Shown here one piece after another: positions 24,460-35,006 of a stretch of 64,000 nucleotides of DNA. The position numbers and the translations under genes are program-made. This DNA comes from Symsagittifera roscoffensis (lineage: Eukaryota; Xenacoelomorpha; Acoela; Convolutidae). The notes under the pieces are model-generated. The model was not told the origin of the DNA, searched no databases, and saw only the letters and a program-made list of their open reading frames with translations. The stretch is from positions 38,454,600 through 38,518,599 of the forward strand of contig NC_087070.1 in NCBI RefSeq assembly GCF_963678635.1, read 5' to 3'. The stretch's first letter is position 1. Each line of letters begins with the position of its first letter.

Positions 24460-24645
24460 TTATTTCAACTGGTGAATGCGCTGGTTCAAAATCTGGCGCT
24501 GGTTCGTGGCCGCCGCATCAAACACATCCATGATCTTCTGCTGTACACTTTTACCCCTGTCTTCTGTCCCAACCAACAGTGTTTTGTCCCTGAGAAAATT
24601 GATGTGCTCTGCAAATCGCAACTCCGGCATACCCGCACCCAGCAT
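24460..24645 (-). CDS. PI3K p110 exon, C-terminal (last coding exon)
   Basis: 62 codons with the stop, TAA at 24462-24460. The acceptor is AAG|ATG (AG at 24647-24646), phase 0. It reads MLGAGMPELRFAEHINFLRD and continues to the helical end NQRIHQLK. In human p110 proteins the same place reads MLxxGMPEL or similar, then a helix beginning with D-I-Y/RD, and ends a few residues after a W-T-T/V-x-x-x-W stretch. Those tryptophans are not present here. The acceptor lacks a strong pyrimidine tract. Confidence 0.88.
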   Translation of the reverse strand: MLGAGMPELRFAEHINFLRDKTLLVGTEDRGKSVQQKIMDVFDAAATNQRQILNQRIHQLK

Positions 24646-24830
24646 CTTAAATTGACCACTTCTTTTTCAGATAGGATTTATTTAAAGTATGGCTCGCATC
24701 CGTTGTAAATGAAAAACTCGCAGAAAAATGAAAAAATATATACTTACCTTCCCGCAGTAAATGAAAAACTTCAAACTATTTAATTTTTTGTTGATAAAAA
24801 ATGTGCGCTGTTTTTAAAGCCCGCCCACCA

Positions 24831-25225
24831 CAGGGTGACCACTTTTTTGAGAGAAAAATAGTGACTATGACAATTTTCGAATTTTTTGTCTACCTTTTTT
24901 TTAGGTCGGCCAAATTAATTTTTCAAGCTCTGCCAAAGCACTAAAACTGGCCAAAATTTCTGCGCCGCAAGCATAATTTAGAATAAACAGGCTGAAAAAG
25001 ACAGTTTTAGGCACTTTTTGAAAAATTTTGAAAAAAAAAAATTGCGTTTTTTTGGCGCGCGCTCCCCCCTCAATATTAGTATATTTTGGCGCCTTTAGAA
25101 AAATTTTAGGGTCCGTCGCCAAAAACCGTTGTAAATAGTGACTTTTAGTGACCATTGGAAGAATAGTTACCAATTAGTGACCAATAGTGACTGGTCACTA
25201 AAATAGTGACCAAGTGGTCACCCTG
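24831..25225. mobile_element. hAT-type MITE, 395 bp, perfect 8-bp target duplication
   Basis: The termini are CAGGGTGACCACTT and AAGTGGTCACCCTG, a perfect 14-bp inverted repeat. The flanks 24823-24830 and 25226-25233 are both GCCCACCA, an exact 8-bp target duplication as expected of hAT elements. Inside the right end, GTGAC words repeat several times. No transposase frame is present. It sits in the last PI3K intron and is probably young, given its perfect duplication. Confidence 0.93.
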
Positions 25226-25416
25226 GCCCACCAATGAAAACAAATCAATTGCAAACACTTTTCAAAAATGACTTAAAAACGTTTTTAAGAGTTAGTTTCG
25301 GTTCATTAAACCCTTTCTTCTTCATCATTCTTTCCAAGTTTACGAGAAGAGTAGCTTTGAAAACTATGTTAGACTGTCGCGCCCTTCAAACTGAGAAACT
25401 CTGATGATATATTTAC

Positions 25417-25512
25417 CAGTTCGAATAGGGCAATGAACAGATCAGCATGGTCTCGGATCTTCGTGTGGGCTTGCACAAAGTACATTTTGAACTTGATGTA
25501 GTTGGCACTGTC
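25417..25512 (-). CDS. PI3K p110 exon, C-lobe helices
   Basis: 32 codons, phase 0 at both ends. The acceptor is TTTGTAG|GAC and the donor CTG|GTAAAT. It reads DSANYIKFKMYF, then VQAHTKIRDHADLFIALFEL, which corresponds to the p110 segment that includes the F-x-x-x-x-x-A-Y-x-x-I/L-R-x-H-x-x-L-F helix. Spliced to the next exon it gives LFIALFELMLGAGMPEL across the junction, continuous with the family pattern. Confidence 0.93.
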
Positions 25513-25984
25513 CTACAAACAACAACCTTAACTGGAGACAACATCGTTTATAGTGCAAAGCAAAACCCGGTCAACAGACGGTTGCAAAAAGGTCAAGGAT
25601 CGAAAAAATTTCGAAACTCAAAGACTAAATAGATGGCCTTAAAGAACAAATTATGATTACCACTTTTTTGATAAAATTTGCCCAATTTGAGAAAACTGAA
25701 TCAATAGGTAAAAATTTTACTTCACTGGGAAATCTGATAATTAAATTATTACTTTTTTCTTTTACAAACATATAAATTCAAAATCACCACTTGGTTAAAC
25801 ATACATGCTGCTACAAAAAGTAATTATCATAATAAGTTAAAAAACAACAACCAAACCGGCGTGTGAATATACAAATACAACTAGTAGAAATGAAAATGAA
25901 TAAAACCATACTAAAACTTAATATAAAAACAATTTCGATAAGAACTTATGGATATGTCAATAAGAATTTTTCCGTGTAATTCTA
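25513..25984. other. PI3K intron, no further feature
   Basis: Start of the intron of about 14 kb between exons 25417-25512 and 39709-39774. AT-rich, with no repeat recognised before the LINE end. Confidence 0.6.
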
Positions 25985-28860
25985 TTTAAAAAGTTTTCAA
26001 ATCAAATTTAAAATTTTGTTTAGCTTTAACTTTTCTCAACTTTATGTTTAAATTGTTCCATTTATAACAACTATTGTTTAAGGCAGACTTCTTCCCCCAA
26101 TTTGTTTTTAGGAATCTGTTTCTTTTCATTTGTTTTGTGCGTTCGTTTAGTTTCACAGGTACTCTGTTATAGATGAACTGCCTACCAAATTCATTTTTAA
26201 ATACTTTTCACCACACCGAACATTCTAGTCAAGCTATGCTGGGTAATGAAAAGTTCGGCTGGTAAGACCTTAGACTTGAGAAGTAAATCTCATGCATGAT
26301 CATATTTTTTGCGGAGATAGCAGACTTTGCTTCTTAAATTAATTTGTCTGTTTATTTTGTTAATTTGAGAAATGGGTAGATTTTGAAAAAAGCTCTGAAT
26401 TGAAAGATAAATGTGACGAAACTAGTGATCTAAAAAGCATAATTATTGTTTCTAACGGTACCATGTGTAGAACGCAGTATATTGACTTAATTGCAACAGC
26501 CATTTTGCTTAAAATTTATTCAATTCAGCTGAAAAAGTAAGATTTCTGTCCACTAAAACTCCATGATACCTGGCATGTTCTTTTGTAGGTAGTTTTTCTT
26601 CTCTATAAAATTTTTTTCTAATTTAATCTTTTTCCCTCAGAAAACAAATTCCGTTTTTGTCAAAATTAAGGACAAGTTTGTTTTTATTCAAATATTTATG
26701 AATTTTTTCTAGTGTTTCTAGCATTGAGGTTCTTAGGTCCTAAAATGAGTTTCCTGTTAATAAGATACTTGTACTAAATTCATGTTAATGTTGATTTAAT
26801 TTTTAAAAACATTTACGTTAAGAAAAAAATCTAAGGGTCCGAAAACAGCACCTTGTGGAACGCTATGATAAAGTGTTATCCAGTCAAATTAATGATTTTG
26901 AAGCTTTACACCTTCTTGAAGGTCTTTTAAAAAAGCGTTTAGGAGATTTGATGCATTTTTGGAAAAACCACACATGTCAATTTTTTTCTAAGACAATTTC
27001 ATGAGAAATGGAATTGAAAGCTTTAGCAAGATCGAGAAAAAGTGCACTTGTTTTTCTTGATTGATCCATGTTTTCAAAAACCATTTCAGTAAAAGTGATA
27101 ACTGCATCAGTCGCAGATTCGTTTTCCTGAAATCCGATTTGTTAGACTTTAATAAAGAATTTTGTTCCTTAATTTGGTTCAAACAAGCGTTCAAAATCTT
27201 TTGAAAGCGTGTTTGTCCTAAACTGCAACATAGTTTGATGCAAGGTGTTTGCAACATAATTTGATGCAACCTGTGTTTTACCTTTTTCGAAGACAATGGT
27301 GATATATGCTTTTTTGAGCAAGGATGGAAACTGGTTTTGTAATATACTTTCATTTATTGCGAATTGGAGGTGTGTACCGAGAGCAAGTCTACCTTGATGA
27401 AGGCAAAAAGCTTATATTACCATTAGCCCTGGAAATTTATTCAACGATATTTTATTCATTTCTTCCTAAATTTTTTTTCTTGTGACGCAACCAAAATCAA
27501 AAACTGCACTTGTAATTTGATCTTTTGTTTTTCGGGATATATGTTCACCATTAAAAGTACCTATATTTGAGAAAACTTAATTCAAATAATTTGCTATTTC
27601 AGTAACATGTTTTGTTTTTTTTACCATTTTCCAGATCTATTTCGCTGATAGTTACTGACTTTTGATTACTCTTTTTCCCTATTTTTTTGTTTTTTTTTGT
27701 TTATGAAATCTCATTGTTCTTTACTGTTGGAAAGCTGCTGAAAATTTTCAATGTGATATTTTTGTCAAGCAATTGCCAGATTCCAGTTGACCAAAATTCT
27801 AACCTTTTTGTATTCTCTGTGCGCTACCTCACAACCAGTGTTTTTCCATATATTGAAATACCTATGTTTATTGTTTATCAGAGTCTTCAAGGATTTATCA
27901 TTCCATGCTTTTTTATTTTTGGTTACCAGTTTTTGATTTATGGTTTTTGTGAGATATGGAGCATGCGCACTTATAACTTTTTCAACAATAAGTCCAAACG
28001 TCTCAAACATTTCCGATCCCGAGGATTTTTTATACGTATCTGACCAATCAAAAAAGGCAAGATCTAAGTTGAATTATCCCCTTTAAAAAAATGAAAATCT
28101 TGGAATCTTGAAAAATCTTAAAAAGGTTGTTGGAAACTAAGCAATGGTTGATAAGTGAAAAATCATTATCTTTTACACGTGATGGCTAAGTGAAGTTTGG
28201 TATAGTTAAACGAAAATTTGCAGCAAAGTCGAAAAGTTTTGATGACTCGTCCTTTTTTAGAAGATCTATATTGTAGTCCTCAAACATAAAAACTACCACT
28301 TTTGAAGCAAACGCTTGAGAAATTTCACCACTTAATTCGTCAAAAAACTACGGAGAGGTTTTTTCGTGAGCAAAAATATCGAGAGCAAAATTGACGAAAA
28401 ATTAATCAAAGTTTTTCGCATGCTTGATGATTCAATTTTACCCCATTGTGACTCAAAAACTTTCTTTCACCAGTCATGAGATCCTTAGGAAAATGCATTT
28501 TGAATAATGAAGGAGTCCAAATTCCAACACCTCCCCCTCTTTTTAGACCTGTCCATTCGGAGCGTGGAAGACGAACAAAATTATTCCTTGAGCTTAAAAA
28601 AGTATTTTCTGCTGGTTTTATTGAGCCATGTTTCTGTTGCTACAACTATAGTGTTCATCAAAATTTCACTAAAAAATCGTCGATTTCCTGATAACTGTTT
28701 TGTGCGGTTCTGAAAATTATCAAGCAAAATTTCACTGTGTTAGGTTGACCTTCATTTTGCAGAAAATGTTCAAAAGATAATAGTTCTTGCTGGTCTAGGA
28801 TTTTCTCAATGTCTTCTGAGAGGACTAACTTGAGTCTTTTTAAGATAAGCAAAAAAAATT
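25985..28860 (-). pseudogene. LINE ORF2: endonuclease and reverse transcriptase remnants
   Basis: An intact ORF2 nicks the target and reverse-transcribes the element RNA. Endonuclease C-terminal pieces are visible at 28290-28180 (KKDESSKLFDFAANFRLTI). The linker before RT is a clean stretch at 28010-27765 with TINQKLVTKNKKAWNDKSLK. RT pieces occur near 27130-26990 in alternating frames (FRKNESATDAV, MVFENMD, ALFLDLAKAFNSISHEI with the first catalytic Asp) and near 26880 (VPQGAVFGPLDFF). The C-terminal NRVPVKLNERTKQMKRNRFL is at 26170-26100. The YxDD box is not identifiable and the copy is clearly dead. Confidence 0.8.
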
Positions 28861-28929
28861 TAAGTAAATAGAATACAATAGTACATGCAGATATAAATAA
28901 GACCGGTATTTGATTGTATTATTTTCCTT

Positions 28930-29806
28930 TAGTGGAAGAACAGTCAAAATTGTAACTCAAACGTCCTTTGCTTTGCGAACTATTTTCTGCTGTTTAATTT
29001 CAGCATTGGAAATGGCGAGACTGTTTTCAGAAAAACAGCCCCTTAGAATTTCCACTAGTAGTTGAATGCCACTATCCCTAGCCACAAATGTTAGTAGGTG
29101 ATAGATTAGTATTCAGACACTCAACTTTTGACCAGAGCGTCCTTGAAAAAGTTTATTTCAGTGTTGTTTTGATCTCTACAAAAAAAACGTTTTTCACAGG
29201 AGTTATTTTGCAAGCTGCAACTCTATGAGGCTTGAATTTCTTAACGGATTTCTCAATAGTTTCACGAAATTGTTCACAAGTTTCTTTTCCGGTTAGTCCC
29301 CCATCACTAGCATCATGTCCCACATGCATAACAAGGTTTTAACTTTTGTCCCATAAGTATATGTGTCAACAATACTAACAACGTCATTTAGAGTAGCCGA
29401 TGAATATGAATATATTTTGCAGTTAGTGGTCCAATATCCTGTTGATTAATTTTTCGGTAGGAGCGGTCCGATATTATGAGGATTTTGCAAACCGAGGGAC
29501 AAATTCGGGCTGAAATTCGTCATTGTATTGTTGAAACGTCGGATACTTGTTGTTTTTGTTCTAGTAAATTGTCAATTATTTTTTCAATTTGTTTTCGAAA
29601 GAATTCTACATCTTTTTCCAGTCTTGTGATAGTTTCCTGTTTAAATTGTAGGGTCTGTTGTTGTAGACGAGCTTCTTGTAATTGTTCCTGCTTTTCAAAA
29701 TGGTATCTTCATGGTCTAGCTTCTGATTTTTTTCTTCCTCTAGCAACTGCAATTTTTTAGCCTCTAGAAGCAGGTCTGCTTTGATCATGTTAGCTAAGCA
29801 AGCCAT
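28930..29806 (-). pseudogene. LINE ORF1 with coiled coil and SGNH-like domain
   Basis: The start is ATG at 29806-29804, followed by KADLLLEAKKLQLLEEEKNQ, a Leu/Glu/Lys-rich coiled coil. About 400 bases downstream, in broken frames, comes an SGNH-hydrolase-like segment: SYRKINQQDIGPL, then a VGHDASDGGLTGKE block that resembles the VGxND block, then FRETIEKSVKKFKPHRVA. ORF1 proteins of CR1- and L2-like elements are known to carry such esterase-type domains. The second copy at 46045-45880 reads the same block without a stop. Confidence 0.68.
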
Positions 29807-29809
29807 GGT
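29805..29809. repeat. Left target duplication of BEL element, ATGGT
   Basis: ATGGT precedes the 5' LTR and is repeated at 38967-38971 directly after the 3' LTR. The paralogous empty site at 46480 has a single ATGGT in the same context (GCCATGGTTTTGTTGAG). Confidence 0.92.
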
Positions 29810-30266
29810 TGTTAATGCTACATAGCATTAAAGTTGAAAGTATGAAAGTATAGTATAAAGCCAGTACAGTTGCTTAGCAATACCAGCTATATAGCTCAGC
29901 GTATACATAGTGCGTTCCGGGGAGTTCGGCGTGGGTTCGATTCTAACCTAAGTCGTTTCATTTGAGAATCCTATTTGAGCCGAACTTGATAGAACATAAA
30001 ATGCTAATATTTTAATCGGTTCAAAATTGGTTTGCAATTGAGTTTCTGTTAATTCAACTGCGCGAACTAAGTGTGAATTCATTGTGAAAAAACACATAAA
30101 TCACACAAATCAGCGCATGACCAAGCCCACTTTTTAACTTGATACGTGTAATGTTGTTGCTAATTCCGTGCATTATGAATTACTAAAATTCATCGTTTAT
30201 AGATTCTCTTGAATTAAACCGATTCTGTTTCCTGTTTTTATTCGAGTTATAAAAAAGGCCAGAATA
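29810..30266 (+). repeat. 5' LTR of BEL element
   Basis: 457 bp, with an extra 8-bp GAAAGTAT tandem unit near 29842 that is absent from the 3' LTR. It contains a tRNA-like stretch (see 38590-38656). GCATTAAAG and AGTATAAAG words near the start could belong to a promoter, but this is a guess. Confidence 0.95.
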
Positions 30267-30269
30267 TTT

Positions 30270-30288
30270 TGGTGCCGCGACTCGGGAA
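30270..30288 (+). promoter_or_regulatory. Primer binding site of BEL element
   Basis: Three bases after the LTR the sequence reads TGGTGCCGCGACTCGGGAA. It starts with TGG, the complement of a tRNA CCA end, and continues as a GC-rich acceptor and T-stem complement. I cannot assign the tRNA with certainty. Confidence 0.7.
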
Positions 30289-31400
30289 TTGTTATCCAAA
30301 AGCAAAATATATCTGTACATTTTAGTGCGACCTCAAACTGAACGAAACCCATACCAATGGTCAGATTACGCGAAAATTCAAACTAGTGCAATCGACCGAA
30401 AAATCAGAAACAGGTCGATTGGCCGAAAGTCAGAAATTGTGAAAAACAACCCAGTTAACGAAATCAAGAACGGTGGCGCTTCCCGAGTTTAGCCGAACCG
30501 ATACGATCGACAACTTTTGCCACAACAGCAAAATACTTTTGTCGAAAAAACCAGTTCCTGTAGCAGTATCATCCCAAAATCTGCCCTAGTCAAAACAAAG
30601 CCGACAACCCAGAAAGCCGACAACACACACAAGGCCGAAAGTGGTATTTTGTGGATTTTTTGTAGACTTTTGGTCTGAAGCTCGGTGAACTCGCTGCAAA
30701 AAAACTTGTAAGATCGAACCTGTGTTTTCATCTAACTTATAGATTTTAATTTGATCTAGTTTTTTAACCAAAAAAAAGTGCTACTTTTTTGATTATCAGT
30801 GCTATAAAATCATATACGATATAATTGATTGCAAACCGATAAAGACCCTATTAGAAACCCTAATACTCGTGCATACCCAGTGCCCTATTACCCCAGGAGA
30901 GTCTCGAACCCAAAAAAATTTGTGAAAAATAAATCCAGAAAATTTTCCAAAAAAATTTTCGCAAAAAAGTTTTTTCAAAAAAAAAAAAAATTTTCACGAA
31001 AAAAAAAAAGTTATACCAACTTTTCCAAAAACTTTCACCGTTCAAACCGTCAATCGTGTCGAGCAAGTTTTTTGAGTGAATCCCTACCTCGGTTTCCTCC
31101 AGTGGTTGGATAAACTTGAAAAATTTACTCGGCTCGCCTCATTTTCGGCCGCATACCGCCGCGACCGTTACTACTATCGTTCTGCCGTAACTTCGTTGAT
31201 TTTAACCGATAAACCGTATGCGTTAACTTAAATAGGAGTGAATCAAAGCCTTAGTAAAACCCTACAAAACCCTCAGCTAAGGGTTCTTAAAGTTATAAGC
31301 GTGATATTTTTTTTTCTTCTCATTTCTATGTGACGACTTTACAACAACAGACTCCTTAAATTGATTGCCTTTAAAACAACCGTATCGCTTATCACTCTCA
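30289..31400 (+). other. BEL 5' untranslated region
   Basis: About 1.1 kb between primer site and the first long frame. It has homopolymer-rich stretches (A/T runs around 30960-31010) and no frame with recognisable content. Confidence 0.55.
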
Positions 31401-31937
31401 ATGGTGTTCATCATTGCTGCGAGTTCTCTCCATCACTCCGTAAATACATTACTATTAACTCTACAAAAACGCCTCGACGACACTTTTAAAGCAGTTCCAG
31501 GTTTAAGCTTTAATTTGAATGCAAATAACCGGCAAAAGACTGTTCAATATCTTTTATGCAATTCCCCAAAATGTATGATAGAGAAAAACTTTATAATTTG
31601 GCACGATGTTATAAATAAATCATTGAGCAAGCATAGATCAAACAACGATAACCCACTTACACCAGAAAATCTGATTGAAATTTTAAAAGAATATGAAAAC
31701 AAAATATCAGCCATTATTTACGTACCCCGTCAAAATAACCCCAATAATTATGGACGTTTGGTTGAAACAGGAATATTAACCATTAATGTGACCAAACATT
31801 CAATCTCAAAAAGAACAGCTAGCAACAAAGAATTAATTCGTAAGCTTAAATTAATTCATCCTCCGGCGTTTTTAGAAATAAAAAAATTTGAGAATCATTC
31901 GACGTTATTTCCCCAGTCTGTCCAAACTTATCAATAA
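31401..31937 (+). CDS. Unidentified frame upstream of gag in BEL element
   Basis: An open frame of 178 codons from the ATG at 31401 to TAA at 31935-31937, with no break in a copy whose gag and pol are riddled with them. The sequence is hydrophilic. It contains IWHDVINKSLSKHRSNNDNP, a segment ISAIIYVPRQNNPNNYGRL, and the basic stretch ISKRTASNKELIRKLK. I do not recognise the family. It is not gag (no knuckle, no capsid-like match) and lies about 720 bases upstream of gag. The alternation of hydrophobic strands with small and polar residues, and the D-x-x-N-x-S pattern, would be compatible with a hydrolase-like fold, but that is speculation. Confidence 0.55.
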   Translation: MVFIIAASSLHHSVNTLLLTLQKRLDDTFKAVPGLSFNLNANNRQKTVQYLLCNSPKCMIEKNFIIWHDVINKSLSKHRSNNDNPLTPENLIEILKEYENKISAIIYVPRQNNPNNYGRLVETGILTINVTKHSISKRTASNKELIRKLKLIHPPAFLEIKKFENHSTLFPQSVQTYQ

Positions 31938-32655
31938 AGTTAAAAGTCGTCGAACAAATTCAAGGAAAAGAAAAGCAGATAGGCATAAGATTTCACAAAT
32001 GACAACAGTCGAAGAATATTTAACATTTGTTAGGCATTATAAATCTTGATTTGTTTTTTTTCCATTAGTTAAATTCATCTTTATTTTCAATTTTGTAGTT
32101 TGATGTCCTTCTGTTCCGTAGCCAACGAGAATCGTAGGGGTCTTGCGAGGATCCTCTCGTTCGGTATAGGACGCGGCTACTTGAATTGATTTTAGTTTGA
32201 TTCCGTCAATCGACACTGATTTGTTTTTTTTTGCTCTTATTTAAAATTAAATATTTTAAAATGAATGGAGCTTGACTTCGGCCAGAAGCTAAACAAAAAT
32301 TGCCAGGAAAGAGTTGGAAACATGCTAAAATTACGGAATATATAAGTGCGAATGATAGACCAGCTAAAATTGAAACATACATCGAAAAATCTAGCAATTG
32401 CTTACAAAAAACTATAGAGAAAAATGATGAGCTTAAATCTTTGTCTATGCACAGCAACAACGCTGCTGAAACAATAAATCAACTTGAGTTTTACCTAGGA
32501 TCTATCACTGCAAAAAATGACGATGTATTAGGTTAGCTAAAAATTACTTTCAAATTAAACATCAAGATAACCAGATAGCAACTGCACGAATCCCAACGCC
32601 AAGCGAATCCGTCCGTTCCAAGAAACCCCTTTCACAGCGTTCTAAGATTGCATCA
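31938..32655 (+). other. BEL leader between first frame and gag
   Basis: Contains a short frame, 32300-32536 (78 codons, rich in Lys/Glu/Asn), which could be a broken N-terminal gag extension. Nothing else is recognised. Confidence 0.45.
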
Positions 32656-34540
32656 ATGACTTCGAGTGAGCGTCGAAGAGAGGCAGCCCTTGCAAAAAAT
32701 ATACGCGAGGAAGTTGAACGCCAAGTAGAGGCTAAGCTTCGTTTGAAAAAGCAAGAGATCCAGATTCAGTCGATGAAGGGTCAACTTGATCTTGATGTGG
32801 TTGCAGAGGAAAGCCGTCAAAAGCTAGCCGAAGCAACTATCGAAGAGGCTGAATATCTGGAAGACGCCTCTGAAATTTGTGAACTTCGGCGTAGCAGATC
32901 AAAATTGGCAATGGCCGTTCAGGAGCACCAAACGGAGGAAGACAGGAAAAGAAGTTGGGTGAACACTCAATTCCCAACTAAGGAGATAGTTCAGCCCGTG
33001 GCGCCAGTCCAAAGTGTCAATCTGGAACCAGCTTCCGAGTTCTTGTCATTTTCAAGTATTGAAATGCCTTTCAGTAGAAATCTGACGATGATTAATAACT
33101 CTCATCCAAATGCTAATTATTTCGAAAACACGTGTATAAACTCACAAAAAAAGTGTTAACGTCCCTCATACACCAAATACAAGTGTCAGCTTGCCAAATC
33201 CAAATGTAAACAGTACGTATGAGCCACAGGAACAGCTACCTTTGACCAACCTTTGCAATTACAACCCTTTGATGCACAGTAGTTTTCAACATTCTAATAT
33301 CCCGACGAGCTCAATGACCATTGCTCAACAAACCTTTTTCCCAAGAAATTCTGCAAATGTTGTGTACCAACCGCTTTTACCAACTAAAGTTGGTCCTCTC
33401 AATCCTCCAACAGTCACCTTCTCCCCTAACTCATATTATGTCACACAGCCATCGAATGCTTAACCGTTCTAGCGGAGGAACAACTTTTTATGTCGGTGAT
33501 CCTAAAGCTGTAGACGCTGCTATTTATTCAAAACCGCTGATGGCGCCTTATACAAATGAGAACAAACAATATGGCCCATTTACGTCCTCGGGCAGTAAAC
33601 GAATCACTAATCAAGATCTAGCTGAAATCTTGACACTGAGCCAGAAAGGTCCCTTGCCTGAGTGGAAATTGTCTTCTTTCGACGGAAATCCATTGCAGTG
33701 GCCTGAATGGTTTGGTCAGTTCAAAAGTGCAATCGATGCAAAAGTTTTAAGTGATGATGTCAAACTGACATATCTCAAAACTCTCGTTTCAGGAAAAGCG
33801 AAGAATGCAATTGCCGAATTCGCTTACAGTGGAGTATTCTACAAGGACGCTTTGAAAACTCTAGAGAGGAAATTTGGACAACCACAGACGATTGTGGCAG
33901 CTCATCTTGAACAACTTTCGTATTTTCCACCTCTCAAAATTCACAATTCCGAAAACATTATCAATTTTGCTTCCTGTATATCCAGTCTTGTCGCTGTTTT
34001 AAAATCGTTAGGATATGAGTACGACTTGAAGAGTACATCTGTTTTGAATCAAGTTATTTCAAAATTGCCGCCAAATATGAAAGAGTCGTGGTCTCTCCAC
34101 TCTGTAAAGAAATGTTGGAGACAGCCAACCGTTTTAGATTTTAATGATTGGCTCCTCGACAAGGCTGAGTCACATGAACTTATGCGTGTGAGTCAGAATA
34201 AGTCACGACCTGAGGAGACTCCAAAGACTGGTTTCCATAAACCATCTACAAAAGTTTTTGCCGCTGCTTCAAAAGTTGAAAAACCATTTTATGCTCCGTG
34301 CCTCCAGTGCAAGGGTAAACACCCACTCTGGAGTTGTTCTGTGTTTAGGGAAAAGACCCCAACTCAACGAGCTCAATTCTCCGCACAAAATAGGTTGTGT
34401 TTTGCTTGCTTTCAACCTGACCACATGTTCCAAAAATGCCCTAAAGCCCGCAAATGCACTAAGCCTGGTTGTGAAAGCACCCATAATGTCTTGTTGCATG
34501 GTGCTGAGAAAATTTTCAGCGTAAGGTCTGCAAACAAAAA
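32656..34540 (+). pseudogene. BEL gag: coiled coil, DUF1759-type capsid, zinc knuckles
   Basis: It starts at the ATG at 32656 with a highly charged helix (REEVERQVEAKLRLKKQE), a usual BEL gag N-terminus. Two frame changes, near 33150 at an A-run and near 33470, separate this from the capsid frame. The capsid has LPEWKLSSFDGNPLQWPEWF and FKSAIDA, the DUF1759 signature, followed by ALKTLERKFGQPQTIVAAHL. Nucleocapsid Cys/His motifs follow: CLQCKGKHPLWSC, then CFACFQPDHMFQKCPKARKC, then CESTHNVLLH. The product would coat the element RNA in cytoplasmic particles. Confidence 0.88.
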
Positions 34541-35006
34541 GTTAAACAATAGCAATAACGCCAGCCATTCAAATTCAAACAGTACCGCCCCGCCGAACGG
34601 GAACAAGCCGCAAACTTCGTCATCGAACGTAGCCGGTTCGCCGTCTTACAAGAAACTAACGGGACTCTTTCCTGTGCTTCAATTGGAAATGAGTTCACAC
34701 ACAGACGTGACCACTGCTCTTGAAATGTGCGATTCCTGTTGCACCCACTCATGGGTCTCGGCGGGCCTAGCACAGCATTTAAATTTAACTGGCCCAAAGC
34801 TAGATATTCTGGTAAACGGCTTCAATTCGACGGAATCCGTTCCCACGCAACAGGTCCGAAGTCAATTTAGGGTTACGCCGTTTGTGAAAGACAGTTTGAG
34901 CGTTGGTTCCGAAACCATTGACGTTCCCGTTCTCCAAGACAGGTTTCCACATCTGCAGCCAATTAAACCTATTGTCTACAACTATTCCGACGTTGAGATG
35001 ATATAA
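34541..35006 (+). pseudogene. BEL aspartic protease (DUF1758/A17 type)
   Basis: In frame with gag after an Asn/Ser-rich linker. The active-site block is ALEMCDSCCTHSWVSAGLA. The catalytic Asp is present in a D-S-C context; in BEL proteases the position after Ser varies more than in classical D-T/S-G enzymes, so this need not be a defect. An in-frame TAA at 35004-35006 interrupts gag-pol, and the same frame continues afterwards with RT-leading residues. Confidence 0.8.

Larger units (their letters stand above)
25985..29809 (-). mobile_element. Decayed LINE (CR1/L2/jockey-like) with ORF1 and ORF2
   Basis: Minus-strand non-LTR retrotransposon, read in pieces because of many stops and frameshifts. 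The order is a coiled-coil ORF1 start (29806), an SGNH-type domain (about 29400-29150), endonuclease (about 28900-28000), reverse transcriptase (about 27360-26800) and a C-terminal stretch ending near 25985. No LTRs. The BEL element is inserted at its 5' end, so its upstream sequence continues at 38967. A partial second copy lies at 45878-46483 within the duplicated block. Confidence 0.82.
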
